NCBI GenBank assembly: GCA_015055725.1
Contig: SVHO01000002.1
Location: forward strand, 44,603 to 108,602
Reading direction: 5' to 3'
DNA: 64,000 bases
DNA from: Clostridiales bacterium
GTDB taxonomy: Bacteria > Bacillota > Clostridia > Christensenellales > Borkfalkiaceae
Positions 7,807 to 17,640 of this stretch are shown here, in pieces; within the stretch, counting starts at the first letter, position 1, and each line of letters starts with the position of its first letter. Position numbers and translations under genes: made by a program. The notes beneath the pieces were generated by a model. The model made no database searches. It was not told where the DNA came from and worked only from the letters and a program-made list of their open reading frames with translations.

Positions 7807-8760
7807 TTAGTCCTCCTTGTCCTTCAACTTCAAGCCGTAGCTTTCGAGTTTGAATATAACTTCATCGAGAGATTTTTTGCCCAAGTTGCGGACTTTAAGC
7901 ATATCGTCTTCGGTTTTCTTTGTCAAATCTTCAACAGTATGAATGTTTGCTCTCTTTAAGCAGTTGTATGAACGAACTGATAAATCCATATCTTCAATAG
8001 TTTGTTCCAAAATTTTCTTTCTCTTATCGGGTTCTGGTGGAACTAAGATATCCCATTCGCCAATTTCTGATAAAGAAACGAACATGCTAATGTGTTCTTT
8101 CATAATTTTAGCCGCTAAACTTACGATATCTCTACCTGAGAAAGCACCGTTAGTCCAAACTTCAAGCGTAAGTTTATCAAAGTCAACGCTTTGACCAACA
8201 CGCGTTGCAGTCACGTTATAACTAACCTTTTTAACGGGTGTATAAATACTGTCGATTGCGATATTGTCAATAATATCTGTTTTATGTTCATCTGCACCTT
8301 GATATCCACGGCCCCTACCTACCGTAAGTTCCATATCTATCTTACCACCTTCGTCAATAGTACAAATATATTGGTCGGGGTTAAGAACTTCTAATTCAGC
8401 ATCACATTCAATGTCGCCTGCTTTTACTACGCAAGGTCCTTCCTTAACAAGTTTAACAACCTTTTTGTAGTCTTTGTCTAAGCAAGTAGACTTGAAAGTC
8501 ACGCTTTTGAAGTTAAGAATGATTTCAGTCACGTCTTCCTTAACCTTAGGAACTGCTGAAAATTCGTGTTTTACAGCAAGTTCTTCAGCGAACTTAATAT
8601 TTTGTATTGCAACTCCGGGGAGCGCTGAAAGCAAAATTCTGCGAAGTGCGTTTCCTAAAGTTAAGCCAAACCCTTTTTCTAAAGGTTCAACAACTACTTT
8701 CGCATAACTTCTGTTTTCGTTTTCTTCCACTGCTATTTTTGGCATTTCAATTTCCATCAT
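7807..8760 (-). CDS. rpoA: DNA-directed RNA polymerase subunit alpha
   Basis: Alpha subunit (317 aa) that nucleates RNA polymerase assembly and contacts UP elements and activators. The N-terminal dimerisation domain shows GFGLTLGNALRRILLSALPG; the C-terminal domain (about 245-317) shows the helix-hairpin region MLKVRNLGKKSLDEVIFKL. The start MMEIEMPKI follows AAGGAGGATAA. The 128-bp gap before it, after rpsD, is the largest in this part of the operon and may hold an internal promoter. Confidence 0.97.
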   Translation of the reverse strand: MMEIEMPKIAVEENENRSYAKVVVEPLEKGFGLTLGNALRRILLSALPGVAIQNIKFAEELAVKHEFSAVPKVKEDVTEIILNFKSVTFKSTCLDKDYKKVVKLVKEGPCVVKAGDIECDAELEVLNPDQYICTIDEGGKIDMELTVGRGRGYQGADEHKTDIIDNIAIDSIYTPVKKVSYNVTATRVGQSVDFDKLTLEVWTNGAFSGRDIVSLAAKIMKEHISMFVSLSEIGEWDILVPPEPDKRKKILEQTIEDMDLSVRSYNCLKRANIHTVEDLTKKTEDDMLKVRNLGKKSLDEVIFKLESYGLKLKDKED

Positions 8761-8790
8761 AAGAAATTATCCTCCTTAAAAAATAGTTCC

Positions 8791-8820
8791 GATATAGATT
8801 ATTGCGGGAATTCTTGTCAA
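8791..8820 (-). promoter_or_regulatory. Possible internal promoter before rpoA
   Basis: On the minus strand TTGACA (8820-8815), an 18-bp spacer and TATATC (8796-8791). The -35 is perfect but the -10 is weak. Confidence 0.35.
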
Positions 8821-8888
8821 GTCGTGGAAAAACTCAACTTTCCCCCCGCAAAAACCCATCGAATTTTATAAATTATTTTAATTTTTAA

Positions 8889-9512
8889 TTATTTAGAGTA
8901 CAATTCGACAATCATATGCTCAGCAATTTGAACGTCAACGTCTTCTCTAACAGGGAGAGCAAGAATCTTACCCGTCAAGGTTTCGGGGTTAAATTCTAAC
9001 CACTTAGGCATGGTTCCAACTTTCATTTGCTTAATTTCAGCAAAATATTTGTTGTCTTTCTTGCTTTCTTTAACGGCGATAACGTCACCAACTTTTACTG
9101 AGTAAGAAGCAATGTTTACGTTTTTGCCGTTTACAGTAAAGTGTGAATGTGTCACGAGTTGGCGAGCTTGTGCTCTTGAAGAACCAATACCCATTCTGTA
9201 AATAACGTTATCAAGTCTTCTTTCCAAAAGTGAAAGCATGTTTTCACCGGTAATACCTTTCATACGGTCAGCCTTTTCATAATAAGTTCTGAATTGACCT
9301 TCAAGCACACCGTAAATTCTCTTGCATTTTTGTTTTTCACGAAGTTGCAATCCGTATTCAGAAACTTTCTTTCTGCCCATACCGTGTTGACCGGGAGCAA
9401 CGGGTCTTTTTTCGAAAGCACAAACGCCTTTATAGCATCTTTCGCCTTTCAAAAATAATTTAGCACCTTCACGTCTGCATAAACGACATTTAGATTCAGT
9501 ATATTTAGCCAT
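8889..9512 (-). CDS. rpsD: 30S ribosomal protein S4, zinc-binding form
   Basis: Primary 16S rRNA-binding protein (207 aa) that starts small-subunit assembly. The N-terminus carries a zinc-finger set, C9-x2-C12 with C26 and C31 (CRLCRREG and RCYKGVC), marking the zinc-containing S4 form. The S4 RNA-binding domain follows ([20 protein letters not shown]). It lies 14 bases after rpsK. No separate S4 leader is seen. Confidence 0.97.
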   Translation of the reverse strand: MAKYTESKCRLCRREGAKLFLKGERCYKGVCAFEKRPVAPGQHGMGRKKVSEYGLQLREKQKCKRIYGVLEGQFRTYYEKADRMKGITGENMLSLLERRLDNVIYRMGIGSSRAQARQLVTHSHFTVNGKNVNIASYSVKVGDVIAVKESKKDNKYFAEIKQMKVGTMPKWLEFNPETLTGKILALPVREDVDVQIAEHMIVELYSK

Positions 9513-9526
9513 TTATCTTTCCTCCA

Positions 9527-9919
9527 TTATACTCTACGTTTCTTAGGCGGTCTGCAACCATTGTGCGGAATGGGTGATACGTCTTGAATAAGCGTCACTT
9601 CCATATCGCAGTTTGCAAGCGCGCGGATAGCAGATTCTCTACCTGCACCTGGGCCCTTTACGTATACTTCTACGAAACGCATACCTTGATCTCTTGCAAC
9701 TTTACCAGCTGCTTCTGCTGCCATTTGTGCTGCAAAAGGAGTGCTCTTCCTTGAACCCTTAAAGCCAAGGCTACCTGCACTTGACCAAGAAACCGTGTTT
9801 CCTTGCATGTCGGTAATCGTCACCAACGTGTTGTTGAAAGACGCTTGAATATGAACTTGACCTTTGTCAACTTTTCTGGCGTCTTTTTTCTTTTTAACAA
9901 TTTTCTTTGCTGCTGCCAT
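9527..9919 (-). CDS. rpsK: 30S ribosomal protein S11
   Basis: Small-subunit platform protein, 130 aa. It has the family core [15 protein letters not shown] and the strongly conserved tail [15 protein letters not shown]. The start follows a GGAGG-type site, and the gene sits between rpsM and rpsD as in other Firmicutes. Confidence 0.97.
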   Translation of the reverse strand: MAAAKKIVKKKKDARKVDKGQVHIQASFNNTLVTITDMQGNTVSWSSAGSLGFKGSRKSTPFAAQMAAEAAGKVARDQGMRFVEVYVKGPGAGRESAIRALANCDMEVTLIQDVSPIPHNGCRPPKKRRV

Positions 9920-9934
9920 TATAGTTTCCTCCCA

Positions 9935-10312
9935 TTATCTAGTTGCCGTTTTCTTCTTAGCAACGGTACGGCGAGGACCTTTCCTAGTCCTTGCATTTCT
10001 CTTAGAACTTTGTCCACGAACGGGAAGGTTCTTTCTATGACGAACACCGCGATAGCAACCGATTTCAATCAATCTTTTGATTGAAAGGCTAACTTCACTG
10101 CGCAAGTCACCTTCTACGCGAAGGTTATGTTCAATATATTCTCTGAGTTTTGCGATATCGCTTTCACTCAAATCTTTAACTCTGGTATCGGGGTTAACGC
10201 CCGTTTCACTGATGATTTTCTTTGCCGTGGTGAGACCGATTCCGTAAATATACGTCAAACCGATTTCTACTCTTTTGTTGTTCGGCAAATCAACGCCGGC
10301 TATACGTGCCAT
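9935..10312 (-). CDS. rpsM: 30S ribosomal protein S13
   Basis: Head protein of the 30S subunit, 125 aa, contacting tRNA and the 50S bridge. It begins [20 protein letters not shown] and ends in the basic tail [13 protein letters not shown]. The helix-two-turn-helix segment [13 protein letters not shown] is intact. A 141-bp spacer separates it from rpmJ, longer than most gaps in this operon; it holds small hairpins but no gene. Confidence 0.97.
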   Translation of the reverse strand: MARIAGVDLPNNKRVEIGLTYIYGIGLTTAKKIISETGVNPDTRVKDLSESDIAKLREYIEHNLRVEGDLRSEVSLSIKRLIEIGCYRGVRHRKNLPVRGQSSKRNARTRKGPRRTVAKKKTATR

Positions 10313-10453
10313 TGAATTTTCTCCTTAATTTTTTATTTATTTTATCTATGTCAATGCCTAAACACGTTTTTGCTTTGGAATGAAATGCTACTCACACGTT
10401 TAAGCGGTTATTTTCGCGTTTAACTTCCCTTTAGAAAGTTAAATTCGTTGGGA

Positions 10454-10570
10454 TTAACCCTGTCTTTGTTTGTGGCTCTTGTTCTTTGAACAAATAACCA
10501 TAACTTTTCCGTTTCTTTTAATAACTTTGCACTTGTCGCACATAGGTTTAACTGATGGTCTAACTTTCAT
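10454..10570 (-). CDS. rpmJ: 50S ribosomal protein L36
   Basis: Too short for the ORF track. The 38-aa product starts [19 protein letters not shown] and continues through [17 protein letters not shown]. The zinc ribbon ligands C11, C14, C27 and H33 are all present, so this is the zinc-binding (C+) form. The ATG follows AAAGGAGATT. Its place between infA and rpsM is the usual one. Confidence 0.95.
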   Translation of the reverse strand: MKVRPSVKPMCDKCKVIKRNGKVMVICSKNKSHKQRQG

Positions 10571-10600
10571 TTTTAATCTCCTTTGGAATTCGTTTATGTT

Positions 10601-10822
10601 TTAGTTTTTGCTTCGCCAAATTATTCTGCCTTTCGTCAAATCGTAAGGGCTCATTTCAAGTTTTACACTGTCACCGGGAATAATTTTAATGTAATGCATA
10701 CGAAGTTTTCCCGAAATATAAGCCGTTATAACGTGACCGTTCGATAACTTAACTTTAAATGCTGCGTTAGGCAACGCTTCTACAATCACGCCTTCGGTTT
10801 CTATTACGTCATCCTTTGACAC
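10601..10822 (-). CDS. infA: Translation initiation factor IF-1
   Basis: A 73-aa OB-fold factor that occupies the ribosomal A site during initiation. It shows the family core [19 protein letters not shown] and ends [14 protein letters not shown]. The start codon is GTG at 10822, with AGGAGG eight bases upstream. It directly follows the KOW-protein gene. Confidence 0.96.
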   Translation of the reverse strand: MSKDDVIETEGVIVEALPNAAFKVKLSNGHVITAYISGKLRMHYIKIIPGDSVKLEMSPYDLTKGRIIWRSKN

Positions 10823-10826
10823 AAAC

Positions 10827-11117
10827 TTAATCCTCCTGTATTTTTTGTGTTGCGGATTTTACCGCGCGATATACCCTTTCGTTTGAAACGGGCTTACCGC
10901 TTTGTATTTGATTTGCAAGCCAAGTTTGGCTTTCAACAAATATTTTTTGCAAATGCTTTATTTTTTTCTTTTTAGGGTTGTTTACTTTTCTAACCTTGCC
11001 GTCAACGATAAATGCAAATTCATCATCAACTTTAACTGCTAAAAAATATCTTCCAACGTCACGCCCTGCTTTACTCAAAACCAAGTCGCCTTGATTTATA
11101 ACGTTTAACTCTTTCAT
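10827..11117 (-). CDS. KOW-domain RNA-binding protein (L14e-like)
   Basis: A 96-aa basic protein starting [20 protein letters not shown]. The opening half is a KOW/SH3-like fold ([19 protein letters not shown], then [17 protein letters not shown]) as in L14e-type proteins of Clostridia, which sit between map and infA in many genomes. The role is not settled; RNA or ribosome binding is inferred from fold and location. ATG 11117 is preferred: it lies one base after the map stop (TGA T ATG), which points to translational reinitiation, and the earlier in-frame start overlaps map. Confidence 0.85.
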   Translation of the reverse strand: MKELNVINQGDLVLSKAGRDVGRYFLAVKVDDEFAFIVDGKVRKVNNPKKKKIKHLQKIFVESQTWLANQIQSGKPVSNERVYRAVKSATQKIQED

Positions 11118-11118
11118 A

Positions 11119-11865
11119 TCACAAGGTAAGAATTTCAACGCCGTTATCGGTTATAACAACGGTATTTTCATAGTGAGCGGAAGGTTTCCTATCGCGCGTT
11201 CTAACCGTCCAACCGTCTGGCATAAAATCAACTTGGTATACACCCGCGTTAATCATCGGCTCAATAGCTATTGCCATACCTTTCTTTAAGCGTATGCCCG
11301 TACCCATTTTGCCGTAATTTGGAACGGAAGGGTCTTCGTGCATTTCTTTGCCTATTCCGTGACCAACTAGCGCGCGAACTACTGAATAGCCGTTTGCTTC
11401 AGCGTGTGACTGAACTGCATAACCTATATTCCCAAGTGGAGTTCCGTCACGAAGATTTTCAATCGCCTTGAAAAAGCACTCTTCCGTCACTTTAACAAGT
11501 TTTCTTTTTTCTTCACTAACTTTGCCAACTAGAAACGTTCTCGCCGCATCACCTTGCCAACCGTTAAAAACAACGCCAACGTCAATACTAACTATTTGAC
11601 CGTCTTTAATAACTTGTTCGTTTGAAGGTATGCCGTGAACGACAACGTCATCAATCGAAGCGCAAATCGAAGCAGGATAGCCCGAATACCCTAAAAACGA
11701 AGGATAAGCACCACAACTCGTTATATAGTCGTAAGCAATTTTATCTAAGTCTTTAGTAGTAAGCCCTGGTCTAATTTGATTACCAATAAGGTCGAGAACT
11801 TCTTTGGTTATTCTACCACTTTCGCGCATCAATTGGATTTCTGCATCAGTTTTTATAGTAATCAT
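11119..11865 (-). CDS. map: Methionine aminopeptidase, type I
   Basis: Metalloprotease that removes the initiator methionine from new proteins (248 aa). The pita-bread fold keeps the metal ligands: two aspartates in DVGVVFNGWQGDAART, the histidine in GHGIGKEMHEDP, and glutamates in AIEPMI and near the C-terminus. The substrate-site histidine lies in VVHGIPS. There is no N-terminal extension, so it is the short type Ia. The start overlaps the adk stop by one base (TAATG). Confidence 0.96.
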   Translation of the reverse strand: MITIKTDAEIQLMRESGRITKEVLDLIGNQIRPGLTTKDLDKIAYDYITSCGAYPSFLGYSGYPASICASIDDVVVHGIPSNEQVIKDGQIVSIDVGVVFNGWQGDAARTFLVGKVSEEKRKLVKVTEECFFKAIENLRDGTPLGNIGYAVQSHAEANGYSVVRALVGHGIGKEMHEDPSVPNYGKMGTGIRLKKGMAIAIEPMINAGVYQVDFMPDGWTVRTRDRKPSAHYENTVVITDNGVEILTL

Positions 11866-12485
11866 TACCCTAAAACCTTTACAATGTCGCTAAAAACGTT
11901 TTCAATAGATTGGTCGCCGTTGATAACCACTAATTTACCTTGCTTTTTGTAATAATCAATAAGCGGAGCGGTTTGATTTTCATAAACTTCAAGCCTTTCT
12001 TTAACGGTTATAGGATTATCGTCTTTACGAATAACGAGTTCGTCTCCACACTTAGGGCACTTAGAAACGTTGCCGATAAAATCAACGTGGAACGAGCCAC
12101 CGCATGAAAGACAACTTCTTCTACCCGTTATTCTATGTTCAACTTTAGCCAAATCAACTTTGATTTCAATCACAACGTCTGGGGAAGCAAACTCGTCAAG
12201 AGCAACGGCTTGTGGTATATCACGGGGAAACCCGTCCAACAAGTATCCGCTTTTACAATCAGCTTCTTCCAACCTATCCTTAACGAGTTCAACGGTTAAA
12301 TCGTCTGGACACAATTGCCCCGTACTCATAACCGATTTAATCTTCTTACCCAAAGGCGTTTCGTTTTTGATGTTTTCTCTAAATAAATCACCAGTCGAGA
12401 TATGCGGCAGGTCGTACTTATCGGAAATATACGCCGCTTGAGTACCCTTGCCACTCCCTGGAGCGCCAAGTAATATCAATTTCAT
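11865..12485 (-). CDS. adk: Adenylate kinase, zinc-LID form
   Basis: Interconverts ATP + AMP and 2 ADP (206 aa). P-loop GAPGSGKGTQA is at residues 8-18, the AMP-binding stretch STGDLFRENI follows, and DGFPRDIPQA is present. The LID domain has the four-cysteine zinc set CLSCGG and CPKCGD, typical of Gram-positive enzymes. It sits between secY and map, in the standard spc-operon position. Confidence 0.97.
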   Translation of the reverse strand: MKLILLGAPGSGKGTQAAYISDKYDLPHISTGDLFRENIKNETPLGKKIKSVMSTGQLCPDDLTVELVKDRLEEADCKSGYLLDGFPRDIPQAVALDEFASPDVVIEIKVDLAKVEHRITGRRSCLSCGGSFHVDFIGNVSKCPKCGDELVIRKDDNPITVKERLEVYENQTAPLIDYYKKQGKLVVINGDQSIENVFSDIVKVLG

Positions 12486-12487
12486 TT

Positions 12488-13783
12488 TTATTTCAAGAAA
12501 CCTTTGTAATTTTTCATCATGATTTGTGATTGCAACGCTTGTTCAAATTCAAGGGCTACGGAAACTATAATCAAAAGTCCCGTTGCACTGAACGCATTTA
12601 CTAAACCGATATCAATAGCCTTAAATACTAATGAAGGAACAAGTGCAACTACTGCAAGGAAGATTGCTCCGAAAAGCGTTATTCTGTTTGCAACTCTTTT
12701 GAGATAGTCTGCAGTAGGTTTACCAGGACGCGTGCCAGGAATAAAACCACCATTGCCTTGTATACTCTTACTAATATCATCAGGGTTAAATTGAATTTGA
12801 TTATAGAAATACGAAAAGAACAATATTAACAAGCACAAGAGAACCATATACAACCAACTGTCAGTTCCAACGTAAGTTGACCACCAGTTGTCAGATTTAA
12901 CACCAAACAAGTTGATAATTAAATCAGGGAAGCTCAATATTGCAAATGAGAAGATTAACGGCATAACGCCAGAAGCGTTAACTTTAATGGGAATGTGGGT
13001 TGATTGACCACCATACATTTTTCTGCCTTTAACTTGTTTTGCATATTGAACGGGAATTTTACGTTCAGCGTCGTTAACAGCAACGATTGCAGCAAAGATA
13101 ACGATTGCAGCAACTAAGAAGCCAACTAACGTCCAAGTTGCACTCATAACGGTTGCGGGATTACCCATTTGTTGCAAAAGGTTAATAATTGCAGTACCTG
13201 CGGTTGATAAAATACCAGCGAAGATAAGCAAAGATATACCGTTTGAAATACCATAATCGGTAATTCTTTCGCCAAGCCACATAGTGAGCGCTGCGCCTGC
13301 TGTATATACGATAACTAAGAAAGCATAACTTAAAAATTCAAGGAATGCACTGTCACCGTAAGTGTTGAAAATTTTGCCGGTATTAACTGAGCCTTGGAAA
13401 GCCACCAAAATACCGATTGCTTGTGCAATAGCAAGGAATAAAGTTAAGATACGAGTATACGTGTTAATTCTTCTCTTTCCTTCCTCACCTTGCTTGCTCA
13501 ATCTTTCAAGCGCGGGAATACCCACGGATAAAAGTTGAATAATAATTGATGCGTTAATATATGGACCGATACCCATTGCAAAGAACGTTCCGTAAGTCAA
13601 CGCTCCGCCAGATACGGCACTCATAATTTGCAAGAAAGTGAAGTCTTGTAAACCGCTAAAAATTTCAACGCCCGGTACGGGGATATAACATCCAAGCCTA
13701 TACACGAACAACAATGCGATTGTTATAAAAATTTTCTTTCTTACTTCTTTTATTTTAAACGCATTTACTATCGTTTGAAACAT
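12488..13783 (-). CDS. secY: Preprotein translocase subunit SecY
   Basis: Central channel of the Sec translocon, 431 aa with ten predicted membrane spans. The start MFQTIVNAFKIKEVRKKI, the plug-region segment near ISAVSGGALTYGTFFAMGIG and the cytoplasmic loop KGRKMYGGQSTHIPIKVN are typical. Its partner SecG is encoded elsewhere in this window. It is three bases from adk. Confidence 0.97.
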   Translation of the reverse strand: MFQTIVNAFKIKEVRKKIFITIALLFVYRLGCYIPVPGVEIFSGLQDFTFLQIMSAVSGGALTYGTFFAMGIGPYINASIIIQLLSVGIPALERLSKQGEEGKRRINTYTRILTLFLAIAQAIGILVAFQGSVNTGKIFNTYGDSAFLEFLSYAFLVIVYTAGAALTMWLGERITDYGISNGISLLIFAGILSTAGTAIINLLQQMGNPATVMSATWTLVGFLVAAIVIFAAIVAVNDAERKIPVQYAKQVKGRKMYGGQSTHIPIKVNASGVMPLIFSFAILSFPDLIINLFGVKSDNWWSTYVGTDSWLYMVLLCLLILFFSYFYNQIQFNPDDISKSIQGNGGFIPGTRPGKPTADYLKRVANRITLFGAIFLAVVALVPSLVFKAIDIGLVNAFSATGLLIIVSVALEFEQALQSQIMMKNYKGFLK

Positions 13784-13807
13784 TTTGCCCTCCTTATTTA
13801 GTGGGTA

Positions 13808-14254
13808 TTAGATTTCTTCTGCCTTTCCGCCAGCTTTTTCTATTGCATCTTTAGCCGATGCGGAAAAACTTGAAGCTTTAACGGTAAGTGCTTTTGTCAA
13901 AGTGCCGTTGCCGAGAACTTTAAGTCCGATACTGCCTTTAACAATTTTAATAAGCCCTTTTTCGCCAAGCATAGCCATATCCACTACGGAGTTTGCTTCT
14001 AATCCTTCAAGAACTGAAAGATTAACAATACTGTAAACTTTTTTGAAATGATTGTTGAAGCCACGTTTTGGAATTCTTCTGATTAAAGGCATTTGACCAC
14101 CTTCAAATCCGGGACGAACACCGCCACCGCTTCTTGCCCATTGACCTTTATGTCCTTTACCACTAGTTTTGCCTAGACCCGAACCGATACCTCTACCAAG
14201 TCTCTTTTTCGCAGTCGTTGCACCCATAGCGGGACTTAATTCACCTAATCTCAT
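13808..14254 (-). CDS. rplO: 50S ribosomal protein L15
   Basis: Large-subunit assembly protein, 148 aa. It has the glycine-rich N-terminal tail [20 protein letters not shown], the segment [15 protein letters not shown], and a C-terminal domain ending in [12 protein letters not shown]. It lies between rpmD and secY. Confidence 0.97.
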   Translation of the reverse strand: MRLGELSPAMGATTAKKRLGRGIGSGLGKTSGKGHKGQWARSGGGVRPGFEGGQMPLIRRIPKRGFNNHFKKVYSIVNLSVLEGLEANSVVDMAMLGEKGLIKIVKGSIGLKVLGNGTLTKALTVKASSFSASAKDAIEKAGGKAEEI

Positions 14255-14277
14255 TTTATTACTCCTTAATAATGAAC

Positions 14278-14481
14278 TTAAATCTTTTCTACTTTCACGA
14301 GATATCTAACCTTTGCAATCATACCGAGAATGCATGGGTTTTCATCGTGAATACGGAAAGAACGAATCTTTTTAAGTCCTAATGCCGCTACGATTTTTTT
14401 ATGTTGCGGTAATACCGCAATCGTACTTTTAATAAGCGTGACTTTTATTTTACCAGTTTGTTCAACTTTTGCCTTTGCCAT
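14278..14481 (-). CDS. rpmD: 50S ribosomal protein L30
   Basis: A 67-aa large-subunit protein with the core [19 protein letters not shown] and [20 protein letters not shown]. The track ORF starts 19 codons too early. ATG 14481 is chosen because GGAGGG lies about seven bases upstream and the protein length then fits the family. Confidence 0.95.
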   Translation of the reverse strand: MAKAKVEQTGKIKVTLIKSTIAVLPQHKKIVAALGLKKIRSFRIHDENPCILGMIAKVRYLVKVEKI

Positions 14482-14494
14482 AAAAGTACCCTCC

Positions 14495-15016
14495 TTAACC
14501 GTTGATTTCTTCCACGGACTTACCGCGAATTGCCGCAATTTGTTCTGCGGTTCTTAACATTTTTAAACCTGCAAGCGCTGCTTTTACGCAGTTAATTGGG
14601 TTGTTCGTTCCGTGTGATTTGGTTCTGATGTTGGTTATACCAACTGCTTCCATAACCGCACGTACAGGACCACCTGCGATAACACCGGTACCTTCTTCAG
14701 CCGGCATCATAAGAACTGAACCGCTTCCGAATTTACCCAACACTTCGTGAGGAATACTCGTTCCCAAAAGTGCTACGGGGAACATATTCTTTTTTGCTCT
14801 TGCAGTAGCTTTATCGATTGCTTCTGGAACTTCGTTTGCTTTACCCATAGCACAACCAACTTTACCTGCACCGTCGCCTATAACAACGAGTGCAGCAAAC
14901 CTCATATTTCTACCACCTTTGACAACTTTGGTGACACGATTTACGCAGATAAGCTTTTTAATCAAACCGTCGTTTTCATCCGCCTTTCTAGGCGCTCTGT
15001 TATTATCTCTTGCCAT
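14495..15016 (-). CDS. rpsE: 30S ribosomal protein S5
   Basis: Small-subunit protein at the mRNA entry region and a fidelity site, 173 aa. The double-stranded RNA-binding domain shows [20 protein letters not shown], and the second domain shows [14 protein letters not shown]. It follows rplR in normal order. Confidence 0.97.
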   Translation of the reverse strand: MARDNNRAPRKADENDGLIKKLICVNRVTKVVKGGRNMRFAALVVIGDGAGKVGCAMGKANEVPEAIDKATARAKKNMFPVALLGTSIPHEVLGKFGSGSVLMMPAEEGTGVIAGGPVRAVMEAVGITNIRTKSHGTNNPINCVKAALAGLKMLRTAEQIAAIRGKSVEEING

Positions 15017-15037
15017 TTTCGTTTTCTCCTTGATTTT

Positions 15038-15406
15038 TTAGAATTCCAAGCCACCCTTTCTTGCGCCGTCTGCGAGACTTGCTACACGACCGGTATAAAG
15101 ATATCCGCCTCTGTCAAACACAATGGCTGTGATGTCTTTTGACTTTGCCTTCTTTGCAATAAGTTCGCCAACAGCGAACGCTTGCGCCTTCTTGTCTTTG
15201 CCTTCAAAAGTTCCTTTAAGTTCTTTATCGAGCGTAGACGCCGTAACCAAGGTTATTCCCTTAACGTCGTCTATAATTTGAGCGTAAATATGGGTCAAAC
15301 TTCTATAAATTGAAAGTCTGGGTGCTTCTGCAGTACCTTTTACTTTCGCTCTGACTCTTTTATGTCTTTTAAGTCTGTCTTTGTTTTTATTGATTTTAGT
15401 AATCAT
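15038..15406 (-). CDS. rplR: 50S ribosomal protein L18
   Basis: 5S rRNA-binding protein, 122 aa from ATG 15406 ([19 protein letters not shown]), preceded by AGGAG at good spacing. The 20 codons upstream in the track ORF belong to the rplF-rplR spacer. The core [15 protein letters not shown] and the end [20 protein letters not shown] match L18. Confidence 0.96.
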   Translation of the reverse strand: MITKINKNKDRLKRHKRVRAKVKGTAEAPRLSIYRSLTHIYAQIIDDVKGITLVTASTLDKELKGTFEGKDKKAQAFAVGELIAKKAKSKDITAIVFDRGGYLYTGRVASLADGARKGGLEF

Positions 15407-15508
15407 AGTTTTACTCCTATTTAATAACTTTTCGCGCTTATTCCGAAAAGCGCACTCGGCAGCCACGCCAAAACTTGAAACGTGGCCACTAAAAGCCCTT
15501 TAAATTTA

Positions 15509-16054
15509 TTAACCTTTACCGCCTGCAGCTTTACCAACTTTACGTTCGATAACTTCGTCACTATAGCGGATACCATATCCGTGATAGGGTTCGGGTTCTC
15601 TAACTCCTCTAATCATAGCAGAGAATTGACCAACTTTTTCTTTATCGATACCGCTAACGGTAATTTCGGTTTGTGAAGGACAATCTAAAACGATTCCGTC
15701 AATTTCTTCAATTTCAACCGGATGGCTGAAGCCTACGTTCATTACTACTTTTTTGCCTTGTTTAGCAACCTTCCAACCTACACCGTTTACGATAAGAGTC
15801 TTTTTGAAACCTTCGGTCACACCCTTTACCATGTTTGCACAAAGTGCTCTGTAAAGACCGTGTTTAGCCTTGGTGGGTCCCAAATCGTTTGCTCTGGTAA
15901 ACTTTGCAACGTTGCCTTCAACAGTCAACGTGATGATTGGATCGTATTCTTGTGACAAAGTTCCTTTCGGACCTTTTACGGTAATAACGTTGTTTGCGCA
16001 ACTAACGGTCACACCTGCAGGGATATTAATGATAGCATTTCCTATTCTTGACAT
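15509..16054 (-). CDS. rplF: 50S ribosomal protein L6
   Basis: Large-subunit protein near the GTPase centre, 181 aa from ATG 16054 (MSRIGNAIINIPAGV), with AAGGAGG upstream. The two repeat domains and the conserved EPEPYHGYGIRYSDEVI near the C-terminus are present. The first seven codons of the track ORF overlap rpsH and are not needed. Confidence 0.97.
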   Translation of the reverse strand: MSRIGNAIINIPAGVTVSCANNVITVKGPKGTLSQEYDPIITLTVEGNVAKFTRANDLGPTKAKHGLYRALCANMVKGVTEGFKKTLIVNGVGWKVAKQGKKVVMNVGFSHPVEIEEIDGIVLDCPSQTEITVSGIDKEKVGQFSAMIRGVREPEPYHGYGIRYSDEVIERKVGKAAGGKG

Positions 16055-16068
16055 ATCTAAATACCTCC

Positions 16069-16455
16069 TTACCAAACGTAGGCGAGAACTTCGCCACCTT
16101 GGTGTGCCTTTTTAGCTTCTTTACCGGTCATAATACCTTTTGAAGTTGAAAGAATTGCGATACCGAGACCACCGAGAACTTGGGGAACTTCATCAGTACC
16201 AACGTATACTCTCAAACCGGGTTTACTAACCCTTTTAAGTCCGGTAATAACTTTTTGATTACCATCGTATTTAAGGGTAATTTTAATAGTACCCTGAACA
16301 CCTTCAATAATTTCAACGCCTGAAATATAGCCTTCTCTTAAAAGGATATCAGCGATTGCTTTTTTGGTGTTTGAAGCAGGGATTTCAACAGTTTCATGCT
16401 TAGCCATTAGAGCATTTCTAATTCTAGTAAGCATATCTGCAATAACGTCTGTCAT
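16069..16455 (-). CDS. rpsH: 30S ribosomal protein S8
   Basis: Central-domain 16S rRNA-binding protein, 128 aa from ATG 16455 ([20 protein letters not shown]), with AAGGAGGA upstream. The C-terminal signature [20 protein letters not shown] and the final VLAYVW are typical. In the spc operon S8 is a known autoregulator in enterics; no such site was sought here. Confidence 0.97.
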   Translation of the reverse strand: MTDVIADMLTRIRNALMAKHETVEIPASNTKKAIADILLREGYISGVEIIEGVQGTIKITLKYDGNQKVITGLKRVSKPGLRVYVGTDEVPQVLGGLGIAILSTSKGIMTGKEAKKAHQGGEVLAYVW

Positions 16456-16469
16456 TTCTTTATCCTCCT

Positions 16470-16655
16470 TTACCAACTAGCCTTCTTAACGCCTGGAATT
16501 TGACCTTTGTAAGCCAATTCTCTAAAGCATATACGGCAAATACCGTATTTACGGAGTACAGCGTGCGGACGACCGCAGATACTGCATCTGGTGTAGGCTC
16601 TGGTGGAAAATTTAGCAGGTTTTTGCTGCTTATTTATCATTGCTTTCTTAGCCAT
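16470..16655 (-). CDS. rpsZ: 30S ribosomal protein S14, type Z
   Basis: Short zinc form of S14, 61 aa. The zinc ribbon is complete: C24-x2-C27 (CSIC) and C40-x2-C43 (CRIC). The end [17 protein letters not shown] is the usual one. It lies between rplE and rpsH as in Gram-positive genomes. Confidence 0.97.
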   Translation of the reverse strand: MAKKAMINKQQKPAKFSTRAYTRCSICGRPHAVLRKYGICRICFRELAYKGQIPGVKKASW

Positions 16656-16672
16656 TTTATAACTCCTTTACC

Positions 16673-17224
16673 TTACTTGTTTGCGAAGGGCATTCCGAGT
16701 AATGCAAGCAATTCTCTTGCTTCTTCATCGGTATTAGCCGTCGTGGTAATGCAAATATCAAATCCTCTTACTTTTTCAACTTGGTCGTATGAAATTTCAG
16801 GGAAAATCAATTGTTCTTTAACGCCCATTGAGTAGTTGCCTCTTCCGTCGAAAGACTTCTTAGATACACCGCGGAAGTCTCTAACTCTGGGGAGAGCGAT
16901 TGAAATGAATTTATCAAAGAATTCATACATTCTTGCGCCACGAAGAGTGACTTTCATACCAACGCTTTGTCCTTCCCTAACTTTGAAGTTAGCAACTGAC
17001 TTTTTAGCCAACGTTAACACGGGTTTTTGCCCAGCAATAAGTTCTAACTCTTTTTGAGCAAGTTGAATGCTCTTTGAGTTGTCTTTTACGTCACCCAAAC
17101 CGGAGTTAATGGTAATTTTAACGAGCTTGGGAACTTGGTTTACGTTTTTATAATTGAACTTTTTAATCATAGCGGGGATAACCGTTTGGTCGTACAACGC
17201 TTTAACTCTATTTAATTCAGCCAT
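16673..17224 (-). CDS. rplE: 50S ribosomal protein L5
   Basis: 5S rRNA-binding central-protuberance protein, 183 aa. It has [16 protein letters not shown] early, [20 protein letters not shown] in the middle and [20 protein letters not shown] near the end. It follows rplX by 15 bases. Confidence 0.97.
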   Translation of the reverse strand: MAELNRVKALYDQTVIPAMIKKFNYKNVNQVPKLVKITINSGLGDVKDNSKSIQLAQKELELIAGQKPVLTLAKKSVANFKVREGQSVGMKVTLRGARMYEFFDKFISIALPRVRDFRGVSKKSFDGRGNYSMGVKEQLIFPEISYDQVEKVRGFDICITTTANTDEEARELLALLGMPFANK

Positions 17225-17239
17225 TTAAGTTACCTCCCG

Positions 17240-17629
17240 TTAGTTTTGTTCAGCGGGTTTATCCGCTTCTTTCTTAGTTTTTCTCTTGGTAGCCTTTTTA
17301 ACTTCTTTAGCTTCCTTAGTTGCATCAAGAACTGCACCGCACTTTTTGCAAATACGTGCTTTCTTATCCCCTTCGATTGCATAAGCAACTCTAGTTGCTT
17401 TGTTGCATACGGGGCAAACTACCATTACGTTTGAAACGTCAATAGGTCCAGCTTGATTTTGAATCGAACTAACTTCTTGAGCGCTTCTTGCTTTTTTATG
17501 TTTCTTTTGGACGTTAATTCCATCAACAATAACTTTGTTATCTTTTGGGAGAGCGGTTAAAACCTTTGCAGTCTTTCCCGCGTCTTTACCCGTTATAACT
17601 AAAACTGTGTCGTTCTTCTTAACTTTCAT
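17240..17629 (-). CDS. rplX: 50S ribosomal protein L24 with zinc ribbon and charged tail
   Basis: Assembly-initiator protein of the large subunit, 129 aa. The KOW domain reads DTVLVITGKDAGKTAKVL. The second half has a four-cysteine set (VVCPVCNKAT and ICKKCGAV) in place of the cysteine-free version in Bacillus, so it probably binds zinc. After the usual end, about 25 residues rich in K, A and E follow (KEVKKATKRKTKKEADKP), likely disordered. Position between rplN and rplE is standard. Confidence 0.95.
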   Translation of the reverse strand: MKVKKNDTVLVITGKDAGKTAKVLTALPKDNKVIVDGINVQKKHKKARSAQEVSSIQNQAGPIDVSNVMVVCPVCNKATRVAYAIEGDKKARICKKCGAVLDATKEAKEVKKATKRKTKKEADKPAEQN

Positions 17630-17640
17630 AGTCTTTCTCC

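Noticed and set aside
10313-10453. Possible gene or internal promoter in the rpmJ-rpsM spacer
   Set aside because: There is a TTGACA but no matching -10 at proper spacing, and no ORF with a ribosome-binding site.
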